From Mesorhizobium sp. Z1-4 (GTDB lineage Bacteria > Pseudomonadota > Alphaproteobacteria > Rhizobiales > Rhizobiaceae), in NCBI RefSeq assembly GCF_004000235.1, contig NZ_RCIO01000004.1, positions 1 to 54,553 of the forward strand: 54,553 nt of DNA. Direction: 5' to 3'. Position 1 is the stretch's first letter. Each line of letters starts with the position of its first letter. The notes beneath the pieces were generated by a model, which made no database searches, was not told the DNA's origin, and saw only the letters and a list, made by a program, of their open reading frames with translations. Position numbers and translations under genes: made by a program. Shown piece by piece: positions 42,645-53,759 of this stretch.

Positions 42645-45158
42645 ATGGCAGACAGCAACAACATCAATCGCGGCAATGATCACACTGTCGCGGCGGAAGA
42701 CCCCTTCGCCGAGCTGGCGCGCCTTTTGTCCGGCGACAATGAACAAGAGTCCCACGAAAGCCGCGCGCAGCCCGAGCCCGTGAATGACGAGCCGGCCGAC
42801 GAAGCGCCGGTCGCGGACGATCCGTTCGCCGTGGACCTCGAAAAGGAACTGCTCGGAGATATGGCTGACGTGGAGGCCGCGCACGCAGCGGCCACCGTCG
42901 AAGAGCCCGACGAGATGGACGCCCAATTCCGGGACAACGCACCCGAGATTCCCGATACCGATGAGCCCGGTGCATTCGACGCCTCCGAGGAACCGGATAA
43001 CTGGGTCGATGACGTGCAAACCGGAGCCGAAGACGTCGCGTATCGCGAGGAAGTGCCCGCATACGACCCGCCGTTCGAAGGCTTGCCGTCCGATGACCGC
43101 GAGCCGGAGGGCTATCATGCCCGCGAAAGCACCGATCCGATGCTGGCCGATGTCGACATGGACTTCGGCGAACTCGATGCCGACGGCGCAGAGCCGGTCG
43201 ATGCAGAGCCTCTCGAAGACGTTGTGGCAGAGATCCCGGACGCCGAAACGCCCGAAGCCGTCTCCCTGGAAGAAGAACTCCAGATGCTGCTTGCCGACAC
43301 CTCAGGCGAGGTTTCGCACGCTCCGGCCGCAAGCGGCGCGCCGGCGGGCGCCGTGGCAGAGGCCGCGTCGCGGCTTGGACGCGCCAACTATGTCAACGCA
43401 CAGGGCGCGGCCGCGCCGGTAGAGGCCGGCGGTTGGGACGAGAGCGGTCAAACGGCCGACGATCAGGAAGACGCCGATGACGCGGTCGAGAGTTTCGACG
43501 ACGCTGACGTCGCGGAATTCCCCGTCGCAGACGACGCAGCGGCAGAGCCGGACAATACCGACACAGACCCCTTCGCCGATCTGGCCGCAATCATGGCCAG
43601 GACCGGCGGTGGCGAGACTTCCCCCCAGGCCGAACAGGCTGCCGCTCCCGTGGACATCGAGACCGTGGAGGTTCCCGAAACCGCGCTCGAGCAGGCCGAC
43701 GACCTTCAATTGCCGGACCTTCCGGCGGATGAACCCGCGCCGCAGCATCCGGATGACGAATTCGAGGCAGACTTGGGTTACGACTTCAATATTCAGTCGG
43801 CTGCCCTCGACGATACTGCCGTGCCGGCGGCTGCGGCTTCAGAGGAAACGCCCGACAATCAGGACGACGAAGACCGGTTTTATGCCGAGGCGCTCGGGCT
43901 TGGCACCGCAGCAGGTACGGCCGCCGCCTTTGAAACCGCGGCCTACAGCCGCGAACCGCACGAACAGAGTGTCGACGTGGCCCTCGACGAGGCCATGTCG
44001 ATCGGCGACGACTATGATCAGCCGGCTCGGGAAACCCGCGCCGGCAGGAGCGGGTTTCTGATCGCCGGCGCTGTTGTGGCCGTCGCATTGATCGGCGGCA
44101 TTGGCGCATTCGCGCTTTCGTTCGGCGGCGACGACGGCCCCGAAACGCCGGTTCTGGTCGAGGCCGACAGCGACCCGCTCAAGGTGAAGCCGGAAAGCCC
44201 GGGCGGCGCGGCGGTGCCGGAACAGGACAGCGCCGCACATGAGGCCGCAAGCGGTGTGGCGAATACCGAGCCGACACAGGAAAACCTGGTTTCGACAACG
44301 GAGGAGCCGGTCAACATCGCCTCGCGCACCGTCGGCTCCGACCGTCTGCCTGGCGTCGACGAACCGGCCTCGGATGCGGCTGCGGCTGCGGCCAAATCGG
44401 AGGATCGCCTCGAACCGGCTGCGACCGAAGCCGAAACCGCGCTGGCAAATGATGTGATTGCGGTTCAGCCGCGCCGGGTGCGCACGATGATCGTTCGCCC
44501 GGACGGCACTCTTGTGGCTCGTGAGGAGCCGGCAGCACCGGCCGCCGAAGTTCCCGCACAACCTGCTCCGGCGGTCGAGACCACCCAGCCGGTGCGGCAG
44601 ATCGAGACCACGCAGCCGGCGGCATCCGGACCGGCTGTGGCACAGACGCCGGACACAGCACCCGCCGCAACGACGCCGGCTCAGCCGGAAACGGTCATAG
44701 CCGCCGAGACGCCCGCAACCGAAACCGCGGCAACCGAAGAGGCTGTCGCGGAGAGTGCGGCCAACGATCCGGTGACGCCGAGCGTCGGCCCGGTGGCCAC
44801 ACCGCGCCCTGCAAGCCAGCAGACGGCAGAGCCGCAGCAGGTCGCTCAGGCTGCACCCGCCGCGCGCACCGAGCCGGTTGCTCCCGCGCCGGCCCCGGTA
44901 GTGGTCGAGGAAAATTCGACCTGGTCCATGCAGATCGCTTCGCAACCCACCGCCGAGAGCGCACAGGCGACGTATCAGGACCTTGCGCGCCGCTATGGCG
45001 AGCTGCTTGGTGGCCGCGGCGTCAACATCGTGCGTGCGGAGATACCGGGGAAGGGCACCTATTACCGTGTCCGCATCCCGACCACATCGCGTGCAGACGG
45101 TATCGCCCTGTGCGAGCGCTACAAGGCGATCGGCGGAAGCTGCTTCGTATCGAAATAG
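42645..45158 (+). CDS. Large acidic membrane protein with C-terminal SPOR domain
   Basis: The protein has 837 residues. ATG at 42645 is preferred to the in-frame TTG at 42627. Residues 1 to about 465 are acidic (many Asp, Glu and Ala; DP/EP pairs such as DPFAELARLL and DPFADLAAIM recur) and likely disordered in the cytoplasm. One membrane helix lies at about 470-492 (SGFLIAGAVVAVALIGGIGA). Residues about 510-750 are Ala/Pro/Glu-rich, then the SPOR domain (about 757-837: WSMQIASQPTAESAQATYQDL and YYRVRIPTTSRADGIALCERY) binds denuded glycan at the division septum. It is the usual partner after argS in rhizobia. Confidence 0.9.
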   Translation: MADSNNINRGNDHTVAAEDPFAELARLLSGDNEQESHESRAQPEPVNDEPADEAPVADDPFAVDLEKELLGDMADVEAAHAAATVEEPDEMDAQFRDNAPEIPDTDEPGAFDASEEPDNWVDDVQTGAEDVAYREEVPAYDPPFEGLPSDDREPEGYHARESTDPMLADVDMDFGELDADGAEPVDAEPLEDVVAEIPDAETPEAVSLEEELQMLLADTSGEVSHAPAASGAPAGAVAEAASRLGRANYVNAQGAAAPVEAGGWDESGQTADDQEDADDAVESFDDADVAEFPVADDAAAEPDNTDTDPFADLAAIMARTGGGETSPQAEQAAAPVDIETVEVPETALEQADDLQLPDLPADEPAPQHPDDEFEADLGYDFNIQSAALDDTAVPAAAASEETPDNQDDEDRFYAEALGLGTAAGTAAAFETAAYSREPHEQSVDVALDEAMSIGDDYDQPARETRAGRSGFLIAGAVVAVALIGGIGAFALSFGGDDGPETPVLVEADSDPLKVKPESPGGAAVPEQDSAAHEAASGVANTEPTQENLVSTTEEPVNIASRTVGSDRLPGVDEPASDAAAAAAKSEDRLEPAATEAETALANDVIAVQPRRVRTMIVRPDGTLVAREEPAAPAAEVPAQPAPAVETTQPVRQIETTQPAASGPAVAQTPDTAPAATTPAQPETVIAAETPATETAATEEAVAESAANDPVTPSVGPVATPRPASQQTAEPQQVAQAAPAARTEPVAPAPAPVVVEENSTWSMQIASQPTAESAQATYQDLARRYGELLGGRGVNIVRAEIPGKGTYYRVRIPTTSRADGIALCERYKAIGGSCFVSK

Positions 45159-45182
45159 GGCCTGCCTGCATTGCAGGCGAAG

Positions 45183-45206
45183 CGGCGCCCGATGGGCGCC
45201 GTTTTT
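45183..45206 (+). terminator. Rho-independent terminator after the SPOR gene
   Basis: CGGCGCCC (45183-45190) pairs with GGGCGCCG (45194-45201) around a 3-base loop, followed by TTTTTCGTTT. Confidence 0.85.
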
Positions 45207-45216
45207 CGTTTCAGAG

Positions 45217-45570
45217 TCAGCCGCCGAAGAGCTGATACAGGAAGCGCGAGACTTCGCTCTCGAGCGGAAACGACAGCATGCCCATGACCGAATAACCGAG
45301 CAGCCAGGGCATCAGGTAAAAGCGGATCATGAAAAAGAACCAGGCCACGTAAAGCGGCACGAAAAGGTCGAGCAGAAAGCTCGGTGTCACCGGCTTAAAG
45401 ACGCGCAGGATGGGGTTGGTGGCGCGCACGAAGAACTTCATGAAGAAGAACTCGGAGTCCTGAGGCAGGAAAAAGCCCATCGCGGTGCGTGCGATCAGCG
45501 TCCACATGACGACGCCCAGCACATAGTCGATGGCAATCACCCAGATCGGAAAGATCGAAAGTGCGTCCAT
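45217..45570 (-). CDS. YggT-like integral membrane protein
   Basis: The protein has 117 residues. GAGGCG precedes ATG 45570. Two or three hydrophobic helices surround the FFVRATNPILRVFKPVTP segment, which matches the short YggT motif (RxTxPxLxPxRxxxP), followed by LDLFVPLYVAWFFFMIRFYL. YggT proteins are widespread in bacteria and linked to envelope integrity or osmotic response, but the function is not settled. It is downstream of the symporter operon in the same direction, separated by a terminator. Confidence 0.72.
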   Translation of the reverse strand: MDALSIFPIWVIAIDYVLGVVMWTLIARTAMGFFLPQDSEFFFMKFFVRATNPILRVFKPVTPSFLLDLFVPLYVAWFFFMIRFYLMPWLLGYSVMGMLSFPLESEVSRFLYQLFGG

Positions 45571-45596
45571 TGTTCGCCTCAGCCCACAGAGATCAC

Positions 45597-45629
45597 AAAA
45601 TCAGGGGCGGAACCGGGTTCCGCCCCTGA
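45597..45629 (-). terminator. Terminator of the sodium:solute symporter operon
   Basis: A 14-bp near-perfect stem (TCAGGGGCGGAACC at 45601-45614 with GGTTCCGCCCCTGA at 45616-45629) is followed on the minus strand by TTTT (complement of 45597-45600). Confidence 0.85.
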
Positions 45630-45650
45630 AGCATTTCAGGCTAGCACGTA

Positions 45651-47453
45651 TTAGTGGGTGCTGCCCAGAATGGTTTCGCCCGACGGCAGGCGGACTTCGT
45701 CCACCATGCGCTGGGTTTCCTCATCGGGCGCCGGCGTCATCAGGGTGACGACAACCATTGCGATGAGGCTGGCCGGCATGCCGATCATGCCGAACCGCAG
45801 GTGGTCAATGCCGAGCCACGGGGCGCCGCCATTGTAGACGTAGTAGAGATAGGCCGAGCCCGCCAAGAAGCCGACGATCATGCCGGCAAGCGCGCCCTGG
45901 GTATTGGCCCGTTTCCACCACACGCCCAGCACGAGCGGGAAGAAGAGACCCGAACATGCGAAGCAGAACGCCCAGGCAACCGCACCGAGGATACCGGTGA
46001 GCTGCAAGGTTGCGATCAACGCCGCCGCGGCACCGATGACGACCAGCAGCACGCGAGCAACGATCAGGCGAACGGCCGTGTCGGCCTTCGGATCGATGAT
46101 CTTGTAGTACAGGTCGTGGCTGAGTGCGTTGGCGATGGCGAGCAGCAACCCGTCTGCCGTTGACATGGCAGCGGCCATGCCGCCGGCGGCCACGAGGCCC
46201 GAGATCACATACGGCAGACCCGCGATTTCCGGCGTAGCCAGAACCACGATGTCGGGACGCATGAAGAACTCGTTGAGCTGCAGGAGGCCGTCGCCATTCT
46301 GATCGGAGACCGCAAGCATGCCCACCGCGCTCCAGTTCTGGATCCACGGCAGTGCCATCACTTCATCGATCGAATGGCCGATGATAGCCGTCGGCAGGGT
46401 CGGATCGAGCAGCTGCAGCTTCGTCAGCGTGGCCAGGGCCGGCGCCGTGAAGTACAGCAGGAAGATGAACAGCAGCGACCATGCGACCGATTTGCGCGCA
46501 GCGCGAACCGACGGCGTGGTGAAGTAGCGCATCAGGATGTGCGGAAGCGAGGCGGTGCCGGCCATCATGCAGATAGCCAGCGTCACGAACTTCCACGAGT
46601 CCATGCCACCTCCCGGCGCATTGTGCGGTGTCGTCAGAACCGCAACGCCGGGTATTGCTTCAGCTGCCTTGACCAGCCCGTATTCGGCCTCGAGTTCGGC
46701 GATCCGATGCACGGCATCGCCATACGAGAAGTGCGGGATGATGCCAAAGCCCTGTGCGTTGGACATCCAGACAACCGGCACCACGTAGGCGATAATCAGC
46801 ACGATGTACTGAGCCACCTGGGTCCAGGTCACCGCCCTCATGCCACCAAGCATCGAGCACAGCAGAATGCCGAGCAGGCCGAACCAGACGCCGTATGAGA
46901 ACGGGATCTGCAGGGCACGCGCGGCGATGGTGCCGGATGCGTTGATCTGCGCGGTCACATAGGTGAAGGATGCCACCACAAGGATAACAACCGCCACGAA
47001 GCGTGCAAGATTGCCGCCATACCGCGTCCCGATGAAGTCAGGCACGGTGTAGCAGCCGAATTTGCGCAGATACGGCGCCATCAGCGAGTTCACGAGCACA
47101 TAACCGCCGGTCCAGCCGACGATGAAGGCCATATAGCCATAGCCGCCGAAATAGATGCCGCCGGCAAGCGCCACGAAAGACGCGCCTGACATCCAGTCGG
47201 CCGCCGTGGCCATGCCGTTGTATACGGCGGGCACTTCGCGCCCGGCGACGTAGTAGGCATCGACCTGCATGGTTCGCGACAGCCAGCCGATCAAGGCGTA
47301 GATGGCGATCGTGAAAGCCACGAAGAGAATGCCGATTGTGGCAGCGCTCACGCCCATCTGCTCAAGGATCGCCATGAGCAGGATGAAGACGAGGAAGCCG
47401 CCGGTGTATAGGCCGTAGACCCGGCCAAGGTTTTGAATGAATGATCCGTTCAC
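45651..47453 (-). CDS. Sodium:solute symporter large subunit (VC_2705-type) with EF-hand loop
   Basis: The protein has 600 residues. GTG at 47453 has AGGAGG upstream. It has about 13-14 membrane segments of the SSS family (YYVAGREVPAVYNGMATAADWMSGASF near residues 66-92 is typical). It belongs to the large-subunit type partnered by a DUF4212 small protein, as here. An extramembrane segment near residues 384-395 reads DQNGDGLLQLNE, a canonical 12-residue EF-hand calcium loop (D at 1, N at 3, D at 5, G at 6, L at 8, E at 12). Substrate probably an organic anion such as acetate or propionate, by family analogy only. Confidence 0.9.
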   Translation of the reverse strand: MNGSFIQNLGRVYGLYTGGFLVFILLMAILEQMGVSAATIGILFVAFTIAIYALIGWLSRTMQVDAYYVAGREVPAVYNGMATAADWMSGASFVALAGGIYFGGYGYMAFIVGWTGGYVLVNSLMAPYLRKFGCYTVPDFIGTRYGGNLARFVAVVILVVASFTYVTAQINASGTIAARALQIPFSYGVWFGLLGILLCSMLGGMRAVTWTQVAQYIVLIIAYVVPVVWMSNAQGFGIIPHFSYGDAVHRIAELEAEYGLVKAAEAIPGVAVLTTPHNAPGGGMDSWKFVTLAICMMAGTASLPHILMRYFTTPSVRAARKSVAWSLLFIFLLYFTAPALATLTKLQLLDPTLPTAIIGHSIDEVMALPWIQNWSAVGMLAVSDQNGDGLLQLNEFFMRPDIVVLATPEIAGLPYVISGLVAAGGMAAAMSTADGLLLAIANALSHDLYYKIIDPKADTAVRLIVARVLLVVIGAAAALIATLQLTGILGAVAWAFCFACSGLFFPLVLGVWWKRANTQGALAGMIVGFLAGSAYLYYVYNGGAPWLGIDHLRFGMIGMPASLIAMVVVTLMTPAPDEETQRMVDEVRLPSGETILGSTH

Positions 47454-47465
47454 GGTTCGGCCCTC

Positions 47466-47726
47466 CTATTCCTCACCGAAACCGAACTCGTCATCGATCG
47501 CGTCCTGCCGCCAGTTCTGGAAAAAGATCAGCAGCACGAAAACAATGAGCGAGCCCTGGGCAATCATGTAGAAACCGAGCGGAAAGCCGAGGAATGTGGC
47601 TTCGTTCAGTTCCTTCGTGAACCAGGGAACGATTATCGAAAATATAAACCAGAGAATGAGAACCAGAACCGTCAGGTTCCTGGTTTTCGCCCAATGGCGT
47701 TGTCTAGCATCTGCATCAGCGGACAT
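47466..47726 (-). CDS. DUF4212 small subunit of sodium:solute symporter
   Basis: The protein has 86 residues. ATG at 47726 follows GGGGAGGAGG. Two membrane helices (LTVLVLILWFIFSIIVPWF and GFYMIAQGSLIVFVLLIFF) with an acidic C-terminus. Found immediately before the large subunit (12-base gap), the standard arrangement for DUF4212/VC_2705-type symporter pairs. Confidence 0.92.
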   Translation of the reverse strand: MSADADARQRHWAKTRNLTVLVLILWFIFSIIVPWFTKELNEATFLGFPLGFYMIAQGSLIVFVLLIFFQNWRQDAIDDEFGFGEE

Positions 47727-47889
47727 GACGTCCTCCTCCCCTAAGATGCATGGCAGCGACCAGGTGCCGCCATTCCCAGTCACTCCGGCGAATCATCCGC
47801 CAGAGGATGGCGCAAGCATTATTCAGGACAGTTGCAAAAGTAACTGAGACATTGGTATTAGCTCGGAAAAGCGGGGAGAAACGGCGCGA

Positions 47890-48540
47890 ATGATGAGTTT
47901 CTGGCATCGCAGTTCCGGCATTCTCAAAGACTTCGCCGCACGTTTCGCAGTAACCCGCGACAACGAACCGATCCGCTCAGTCCCCGAACTGACGCGGTTT
48001 GTGATCTCCCGGTCTGCATTTGTTGCGCAGCACAAACTCTATGGCTACGTGAAGACCCGCATGGGTACGCGTTACCCGGCGATGTTTGAGGACGACCGCT
48101 TTATACAGTCGCTGAACATCGCCAAGATGCACGTGTTTGCCGCATGTCTTTCCGATCTTGCAGTTCACGCGGTCGCAAAGGCCACTTCAGGCATGGATGC
48201 GGTTGCGCGCAACGGCCTCGCAGCCGCGATCTACAATGACGGCATCGCCGAATATGCCGCCCACGCCTCGGGCGAGGGCGATGCGCCGGCGTGGAAGGCT
48301 GCATTCGCCGAGCGCCTGACAAAGGTGAACTGGGAAAACGTCGCGGCAGGCGCCGACGCCTTTACGGCAAGTCCCAAGGCGCTAGTGCGTTGGGCGCCTA
48401 TCTCGGAGGATCTGAAGAGATACGACGTCGAGATCGTCCGCAACTCGGTCCGCTTTGCATGGCACGAAGTCATTCGCGCCTTGCGCAAACGCCTCGATGC
48501 CGAAGCGATTCAGGCCGAGTTGAGCGGCGCACCCAATTGA
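47890..48540 (+). CDS. Conserved alphaproteobacterial-type protein of unknown function
   Basis: The protein has 216 residues. GGGGAGAAA lies upstream of ATG 47890. No signal peptide or membrane helix. The sequence is mostly alpha-helical, with a basic N-terminal part (SVPELTRFVISRSAFVAQHKLYGYVKTRMGTRYP, conserved-looking) and aromatic residues near the C-terminus (VRWAPISEDLKRYD, SVRFAWHEVIRALRKRL). I do not recognise a characterised family. It is monocistronic, between the divergent symporter operon and glnA, and ends at a bidirectional terminator. Confidence 0.75.
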   Translation: MMSFWHRSSGILKDFAARFAVTRDNEPIRSVPELTRFVISRSAFVAQHKLYGYVKTRMGTRYPAMFEDDRFIQSLNIAKMHVFAACLSDLAVHAVAKATSGMDAVARNGLAAAIYNDGIAEYAAHASGEGDAPAWKAAFAERLTKVNWENVAAGADAFTASPKALVRWAPISEDLKRYDVEIVRNSVRFAWHEVIRALRKRLDAEAIQAELSGAPN

Positions 48541-48547
48541 GAAACGA

Positions 48548-48574
48548 AAAACCCCGGCGCAAGGCCGGGGTTTT
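48548..48574. terminator. Bidirectional terminator between the unknown protein gene and glnA
   Basis: AAAACCCCGGC (48548-48558) pairs with GCCGGGGTTTT (48564-48574) around a 5-base loop; A- and T-runs flank it on both sides. Confidence 0.88.
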
Positions 48575-48597
48575 CCTTTGTTCCAAGGTCCTGATGA

Positions 48598-50007
48598 TCA
48601 GACCGAGTAGTACATGTCGAACTCGACCGGGTGCGGCGTCATTTCATAACGCAGCACTTCTTCCATCTTGAGCTCGATATAGGCGTCGATCTGGTCGTCG
48701 TCGAAGACGCCGCCGGCCTTGAGGAAGCCCCGGTCCTTGTCCAGGCTCATCATCGCTTCGCGCAGGCTCGCGCACACGGTCGGAACCTTCTTCAGTTCGC
48801 GCGGCGGCAGATCGTAGAGATCTTTGTCCATCGCCTGTCCGGGGTGGATCTTGTTGCGGATGCCGTCGAGCCCGGCCATCAGCATCGCCGAGAATGCCAG
48901 GTACGGATTGGCCGTCGGGTCGGGGAAGCGGACCTCTACGCGCTTCGACTTCGGCGAGGAGCCGAACGGAATGCGGCACGACGCCGAGCGGTTGCGGGCC
49001 GAATAGGCGAGAAGCACCGGTGCCTCGAAACCCGGAACCAGACGCTTGTAGGAGTTGGTCGAGGGATTGGTGAAGGCATTCAGCGCCTTGGCGTGTTTGA
49101 TGATACCGCCGATATAGAACAGGCAGTTCTCCGACAGGCCGGCATATTCATTGCCCGCGAAGGTCGGCTTGCCGTCCTTCCAGATCGACTGGTGCACATG
49201 CATTCCCGAGCCGTTGTCGCCATAGATCGGTTTGGGCATGAAGGTTGCCGTCTTGCCATAGGCGTTGGCGACCTGATGGATCACGTATTTGTAGATCTGA
49301 AGCTCGTCGGCGCTGCGGGTCAGCGTGTTGAACTTCATACCGAGTTCGTGCTGCGCAGCACCCACCTCGTGGTGGTGCTTTTCGGTCGAGACGCCCATCT
49401 CGGCCATGACGGTGAGCATCTCGGAGCGCATGTCCTGCGCGGAATCGATGGGCGGGAGCGGGAAATAGCCGCCCTTGACGCGCGGCCGGTGGCCGAGGTT
49501 GCCGGTTTCGTAGTCGGTGTCGTCGTTGGACGGCAGTTCGCTGGAATCCAGCTTGAAGCCGGTGTTGTACGGATCGGCCTTGTACTTCACGTCATCGAAC
49601 ACGAAGAACTCGGCCTCGGGGCCGAAATAGGCGGTGTCGCCGAAGCCATCGGCGGCAATTTGCGCCTCGGCCTTCTTTGCGGTGCCGCGGGGATCGCGAT
49701 TGTAGCTCTCACCCGAAACCGGATCGAGAATGTCGCAGACCACAACCATGGTCGACTGCGCAAAGAACGGGTCCATGTGGACGGAAGTGGTGTCCGGCAT
49801 CAGAACCATGTCGGACTCGTTGATCGCCTTCCAGCCAGCGATCGAGGAACCGTCGAACATGACGCCGTCGACAAACATGTCTTCATCGACCACGGCGGTG
49901 TCCATGGTGAGATGCTGCATTTTGCCCTTGGGGTCGGTAAAGCGCAGATCGACGAATTTTACGTCGTTGTCCTTGATCTGCTTCATGATGTCGTTCGATG
50001 TCGTCAT
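48598..50007 (-). CDS. glnA: Glutamine synthetase type I
   Basis: The protein has 469 residues. It makes glutamine from glutamate, ammonia and ATP and forms a dodecamer. Key motifs: [17 protein letters not shown] (ATP/metal region), [35 protein letters not shown], and NRSASCRIP. The adenylylation site is Tyr398 (DLYDLPP), so activity is likely controlled by GlnE. It is the second gene of the glnB-glnA operon, which has a sigma-54-type promoter upstream. Confidence 0.97.
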   Translation of the reverse strand: MTTSNDIMKQIKDNDVKFVDLRFTDPKGKMQHLTMDTAVVDEDMFVDGVMFDGSSIAGWKAINESDMVLMPDTTSVHMDPFFAQSTMVVVCDILDPVSGESYNRDPRGTAKKAEAQIAADGFGDTAYFGPEAEFFVFDDVKYKADPYNTGFKLDSSELPSNDDTDYETGNLGHRPRVKGGYFPLPPIDSAQDMRSEMLTVMAEMGVSTEKHHHEVGAAQHELGMKFNTLTRSADELQIYKYVIHQVANAYGKTATFMPKPIYGDNGSGMHVHQSIWKDGKPTFAGNEYAGLSENCLFYIGGIIKHAKALNAFTNPSTNSYKRLVPGFEAPVLLAYSARNRSASCRIPFGSSPKSKRVEVRFPDPTANPYLAFSAMLMAGLDGIRNKIHPGQAMDKDLYDLPPRELKKVPTVCASLREAMMSLDKDRGFLKAGGVFDDDQIDAYIELKMEEVLRYEMTPHPVEFDMYYSV

Positions 50008-50044
50008 GTCTTGTTATCCCTGTATGACGTTGGATATCTGAGAT

Positions 50045-50059
50045 ACCGGCCGCGGCCGG

Positions 50060-50060
<1 letters not shown>
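50045..50060. repeat. Palindrome between glnB and glnA
   Basis: ACCGGCCGCGGCCGGT is a perfect 16-bp palindrome that overlaps the first base of the glnB stop codon (50060-50062). A stable hairpin here could adjust glnA expression relative to glnB. No T-run is present, so it is not a standard terminator. Confidence 0.55.
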
Positions 50061-50596
<536 letters not shown>

Positions 50597-50599
50597 CTA

Positions 50600-50616
50600 T
50601 GCACAAAAATTATGCA
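50600..50616. promoter_or_regulatory. Putative NtrC-binding site (enhancer)
   Basis: TGCACAAAAATTATGCA agrees with the enterobacterial NtrC site TGCACTAAAATGGTGCA at 14 of 17 positions and has the paired TGCA ends. It lies about 150 bases upstream of the expected glnB start point, a normal enhancer distance. It also lies 65 bases before the divergent nnr gene. Confidence 0.6.
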
Positions 50617-50681
50617 ACCTGCAAAGCAGATGAGCAGAATGGCTGCGCAGACGCGCGCCCATTTCCGGGAGCGCTGGTGAG

Positions 50682-52174
<1,493 letters not shown>

Positions 52175-52178
<4 letters not shown>

Positions 52179-52978
52179 CCGCCGACGCGCTCCTGCAGCG
52201 CCATCGCGCCCTGCGGCGCGCGCACCTTGCCCTCATGGATGATGTAGACAAACACGTCGCGCGGCTTCTTATCCGGCGCATTGGTCGGATCGGCGAGCGG
52301 CAGATCGTCCGGCTGGCCGCCATCGGCCCAGGCCTTCAGCCGCGCCGCCCAGCCGTCGATATCGGACGCCGAATAGGCGGTCGGGATGTCGTCATGGCCG
52401 CGCTGCAGCCGCGCATAAACGAAGTCCGAAGTGACGTCGGCGAATTCGGGATATTTCTCGTGGTGCGCGTAGCAGATCGCGCAGCCATGTTTGCGCGCCA
52501 GCGCCACGAATTCCGGGTCGGCGAAACTCGGGTTGCGGACCTCCAGCGCGTGGCGCAGCGTCAGCCCCGAAAGTGTGGCCGGCAGCAGCTTGAGAAATCC
52601 CTCGAAATCGGCAGCCTCGAATTTCTTCGTCGGCGCGAACTGCCACACGATCGGCCCGAGCTTCGGCCCGAGCTCCTCCAGTCCCTGCGCGAAGAATTTG
52701 TCCATCGACCCGCCGGCCTCGGCAAGCACCTTGCGGTTGGTGACGAAGCGGTTGCCCTTGATCGCGAAGACAAAATCGGCCGGCGTCTCGGCCGCCCATT
52801 TGGCGTAGGTCGCCGGCTTGAAGCCCGAATAGTAGGTGCCGTTGACCTCGATCGTCCTGAGTTTCGACGAGGCGTATTCGAGCTGCCGCTTCTTCGGCCA
52901 TTTCTCGGGATAGAACGTGCCTTCCCAGGGTTCGAAGGTCCAGCCGCCGATGCCGGCGCGAATGGTTCCAGATTGCAT
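52175..52978 (-). CDS. DUF72 family protein
   Basis: The protein has 267 residues. ATG at 52978 follows GAGGACAAG. It has the TIM-barrel-like DUF72 fold: IRAGIGGWTFEPWEGTFYPEKWP at the start, then VNGTYYSGFKPATYAKWAAETP, VIWQFAPTKKFE-type segment and ALEVRNPSFADPEF. DUF72 proteins are widespread, and some are suspected nucleases or sugar-related enzymes, but the activity is not established. It converges with nnr. Confidence 0.9.
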
Positions 52979-53170
52979 CGCTCTTGTCCTCGTTGGCTGC
53001 GGGCCGCGAAGATGCGCGGGCCGGCCGCCGATGTCCACCCGGATCGTGCGGGCTGCTGACAGAGTGGGCGCAGCCATATTTGCGCCCATCACTATGTGTT
53101 CTCTGTCTCCGGCTGCCGCGGCGTGGGGCAGTTACGTATGTCTTTTGAAACCTGAAAAGGAACATTGCAT

Positions 53171-53611
53171 ATGATGAAACATGTACTTTCGCTTGTCGCC
53201 GGAGCTTTTGCTCTTGTCTCCCTCAGCGGCGCGGGCATCGCCCAAGACGGCAGCCAGCTCTCGGCAGCGGATGCCGCCAAGACCCGGTCGATGCTCCAGG
53301 TCGCGACCGGCGTGATTACGCTCGGCCGCACCAACAAGGACCCGATGATGATGCTGGTCGGCGCCAAGATCCTGTCCGAGCTGGGCTCGGTCACGACCGA
53401 AGGCGACGCAAGCAGCGCCTACGACATTTCGGCGGTGCTGGGCGAGGCCAAGGAATTCGCCGGCGGCAATGAATATCTGCTCGGCGAAATCGCCGCGGTG
53501 CCGACCGACCGCAGCGCCCGCGTCAACGCGCGCTACTGCAACTGGTATCAGAACTGCGGCTATTCGATCGTCGATCCTTATGCCTGCGAAGAAGTGATGG
53601 TCTGCAACTAG
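53171..53611 (+). CDS. Small secreted protein of unknown function
   Basis: The protein has 146 residues from ATG 53171 (ATG 53174 follows directly). AAAAGGAA is upstream. A signal peptide (HVLSLVAGAFALVSLSGAGIAQ) precedes a helical mature domain and a C-terminal Cys cluster (RYCNWYQNCGYSIVDPYACEEVMVCN, four cysteines), which probably forms two disulfides in the periplasm. No family recognised. The gene is followed by repeats. Confidence 0.72.
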   Translation: MMKHVLSLVAGAFALVSLSGAGIAQDGSQLSAADAAKTRSMLQVATGVITLGRTNKDPMMMLVGAKILSELGSVTTEGDASSAYDISAVLGEAKEFAGGNEYLLGEIAAVPTDRSARVNARYCNWYQNCGYSIVDPYACEEVMVCN

Positions 53612-53659
53612 GCTGATTGCCTGAGGGCAGTCGGCATCGCGCATCTGCGCGAGGGACGC

Positions 53660-53750
53660 ACACGCGTCCGTCATGCCCGGCCTTGTGCCGGGCATCCACT
53701 TTAGGCGAAGCGCCCTGTCGATAAGGTAGATGGTCGCCGACCTTGACGGG
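53660..53750. repeat. Rhizobial-type palindromic repeat (MPGTRPGMT type)
   Basis: ATGCCCGGC (53673-53681) and GCCGGGCAT (53687-53695) form a 9-bp stem, flanked by the typical companion sequence CTTTAGGCGAAGCGCCCTGT. Its complement, which would read KWMPGTRPGMT if translated, is a very common dispersed element in Rhizobiales. It separates the secreted protein gene from the last gene. Confidence 0.75.
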
Positions 53751-53759
53751 CCGGGGATT

